From Desulfobulbaceae bacterium (GTDB lineage: Bacteria; Desulfobacterota; Desulfobulbia; Desulfobulbales; SURF-16), in contig QKJV01000483.1 of assembly GCA_003249165.1 (NCBI GenBank), forward strand, positions 1 through 33,179: a DNA stretch of 33,179 bases, read 5' to 3'. A program made the translations under genes and the position numbers. Below are positions 31,216 through 33,179 of the stretch, piece after piece. The notes under the pieces were generated by a model. That model was not told the origin of the DNA and made no database searches. It was given only the letters and a program-made list of their open reading frames with translations. Position 1 is the first letter of the stretch. Every line of letters starts with the position of its first letter.

Positions 31216-31930
31216 GGTTATCACTGAGTTGAGGAAGCTGAAACTCTACGGCATGGTTGGCGTCTATGATGAAGCTGTTACACAGGGTATTCGTCGTAAC
31301 AACAGCATGCAAGAGATTCTGATGACACTCTGCCTCGCCGAAGCGGCTGAACGCAAAACCCGTTCAATCAAATATCAGCTTGGCATCGCCAAATTCCCGG
31401 TACATAAAAATCTCGACACATTCTCGTTTACAGACGCACAGGTCAACGAAAAACTGGTTAAAGATCTTTATACAGGTGCTTTTCTGGAAGAACCCAGGAA
31501 TATCATCTTTGTTGGCGGTACCGGAACCGGCAAAACCCATCTTGCAACTGCCATTGCCATTCAATGTATCAGGCTGGGCAGACGTGGCAGGTATTACAGT
31601 GTTGTTGATCTGGTAAATAAACTTGAGCAGGAAAAGCTTGGCGGACGAGCGGGTTCGCTTGCCGGCAGACTCTCCAATGTGGACTTCGTCGTCCTCGATG
31701 AACTTGGCTATTTGCCGTTCTCACAGGCAGGCGGTGCTCTGCTCTTCCATCTGATCAGCACACTCTATGAAAGAACATCACTGATTATTACAACAAACCT
31801 GAACTTTGCTGAATGGTCTAAAATCTTTGGTGATGCAAAAATGACAACCGCTTTGCTGGATCGGTTAACCCATCATTGCGATATCATAGAAACAGGAAAT
31901 GAGAGTTGGAGAATTAAAAAGAGGACCTGA
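31202..31930 (+). CDS. istB: IS21-family helper ATPase IstB
   Basis: [35 protein letters not shown] Walker [24 protein letters not shown]. Confidence 0.95.
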   Translation: MERHEVITELRKLKLYGMVGVYDEAVTQGIRRNNSMQEILMTLCLAEAAERKTRSIKYQLGIAKFPVHKNLDTFSFTDAQVNEKLVKDLYTGAFLEEPRNIIFVGGTGTGKTHLATAIAIQCIRLGRRGRYYSVVDLVNKLEQEKLGGRAGSLAGRLSNVDFVVLDELGYLPFSQAGGALLFHLISTLYERTSLIITTNLNFAEWSKIFGDAKMTTALLDRLTHHCDIIETGNESWRIKKRT

Positions 31931-31943
31931 TTTTTTTTTAAAT

Positions 31944-32756
31944 TTAGGGGGTCAGAATTGCACGCTGAAAGGGGTCAATTTTGGATGATGATTGACAATT
32001 GCCTTTAGAACGCAATATGCGAACGCTTAAGACCTGCATTACAGCTTTCATCAGTTCACGACTAAGCTGTTGGAACGGAAGACTATCCTTGTCACAATCC
32101 ACATTCCATTCACGCAGAAGCTTTTCAGCTAACGAATACACAAGCGAGTAGTCTGGAACTTTAAGCCAACGTGTAACAGAGTCCAGCATAGAACGAGCTT
32201 CTCCCTCACCCATGTTCGATCCTTCAAGTTGAGAAAGACCATCCAGTGTAATAGACCTTTCTGCCATTGTTCCCCCAAGCAATCTACACTTCTCATCGTT
32301 TGCCAAGGTCTCCCTGATATACTTACAGATTACCTTGTGGATAAAGTCAGTAGGCAAGGGATCACCCGACTTTATTGAGATAGCGAGTGTTGGGTGGATA
32401 ACACTCTCTCCGTTACTAATGACAGATCCAGGAGTTGAGAGTGCAGTTTGCTCCAGCCTTACCTCATCATCATCAAGAACTTTACGGATGTGATCTTTGA
32501 CTAATCCTGTGATCTTCTCAGGGGTAAAATCAGACATATTCCTTCTTACCTTTTCAAACAATTGTTGGATGTATGATGCCACGCATCGCGCTCTATACTT
32601 GGCTAAACGCAACGCACCAGCCCGAAGAGAATAACGGAACTCAACCCTACCGACAACCTGTTTCAGGTCTTTTGGAATCCTTAATCTGAAGATGTAACCA
32701 GAAGAACTCTGGTACACATAAGTGGGTGCAGACGAAACAACAAAACCCATTTTCAA
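31944..32756 (-). pseudogene. Truncated phage-type (tyrosine recombinase) integrase, N-terminal portion only
   Basis: N-terminus SSGYIFRLRIPKDLKQVVGRVEFRYSLRAGALRLAKYRARCVASYI typical of DUF6538-type integrases; last 13 codons and stop lie inside the IS21 terminal repeat; no catalytic R-H-R-Y domain. Confidence 0.75.
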
Positions 32757-32812
32757 CCTCTCTCGTGTTACCGTTTGTGGATAACAGAAGTGGATAAAAA
32801 TGGGTTCCGAAT

Positions 32813-32833
32813 CTAGTTAACTTAGATAACTAG
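32813..32833. repeat. Inverted repeat CTAGTTA-N7-TAACTAG between integrase start and candidate att site
   Basis: Read directly; possible recombinase or excisionase binding site. Confidence 0.35.
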
Positions 32834-32849
32834 CTGATATTACTACAAA

Positions 32850-32868
32850 TGGTGGAGGCGGCGGGAAT
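32850..32868 (-). other. Candidate att site: 19-nt match to the 3' end of tmRNA (ssrA)
   Basis: Minus strand reads ATTCCCGCCGCCTCCACCA, the typical bacterial tmRNA 3' terminus; lies next to the integrase start. Confidence 0.5.
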
Positions 32869-33179
32869 TTAAACTATTCCAGTATCTTACATCAAACAAT
32901 GAGGCCCTGTATAGCTATTTGATGTTCGACATTTTGATCGAACATAGACCGATGCCCTCATTTATTGGAACCCGATGTACCACTAAAAAAGTGGTGTCTT
33001 TGGTTACAATTCACCATCAAAGTGATGGACAAATTGGGAGTCGAACCCGCATCCCTATTGTTATTACTAGTTTTTCAACGTTCCCGGGAAAAAATAGGGA
33101 AAGATGAACTATACAAAACTTTTTTACAACTGAAGAATCGAGCCATAAAACAAGTCCCTCAAATCATAAAGTTTAAATT

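Larger units (their letters stand above)
29645..31985 (+). mobile_element. IS21-family insertion sequence (istA-istB)
   Basis: Terminal inverted repeats TCCAAAATTGACCCC (29645-29659) and GGGGTCAATTTTGGA (31971-31985) bracket istA/istB; second related repeats lie inside each end. Confidence 0.9.

Noticed and set aside
32979-32995. Hairpin ACCACT-AAAAA-AGTGGT as a terminator or regulatory RNA
   Set aside because: Short stem with no associated gene or T-tract; likely chance in AT-rich sequence
33000-33110. Possible complete tRNA or tmRNA gene on the minus strand
   Set aside because: Only a T-loop-like stretch is present; the T-stem does not close fully and no acceptor, anticodon arm or tag-peptide region was found
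1-33179. CRISPR array or dedicated anti-phage system
   Set aside because: No regularly spaced repeats, no cas-like genes and no recognised defence families; the MoxR/DUF58/transglutaminase set is a common housekeeping-type operon

Overview
The gene content suggests a Gram-negative anaerobe, possibly a sulfate-reducing or syntrophic deltaproteobacterium; this assignment is inference. From left to right the window holds: (1) the end of a branched-chain amino-acid ABC transporter operon (livG tail, livF) and an EamA transporter; (2) an orphan lipoprotein; (3) a MoxR / DUF58 / transglutaminase operon; (4) a six-gene electron-transfer cluster (7374-15783) with a membrane HdrC-cytochrome b-HdrC-CCG fusion, an MvhD-like protein, an FrhB/FdhB-like protein, a 1032-aa tandem HdrA, HdrC and HdrB; (5) a convergent glycerol kinase; (6) a two-gene glycosyltransferase operon with a methyltransferase-GT2 fusion; (7) a degenerate 1.2-kb stretch that may hold remains of an MttB-like gene; (8) an outer-membrane barrel protein plus two DUF1254/DUF1214 paralogs; (9) an MltF-like lytic transglycosylase and a zinc metallopeptidase; (10) a TetR regulator with a visible operator and terminator; (11) a complete IS21-family element that truncates a tyrosine-recombinase-like integrase, next to a 19-bp sequence resembling the 3' end of tmRNA (candidate att site). 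The best candidate for an under-described system is the Hdr cluster, which appears to join a soluble Hdr-type flavin-based bifurcation module to a quinone-reactive membrane subunit. All family calls come from motif reading, with no database search.
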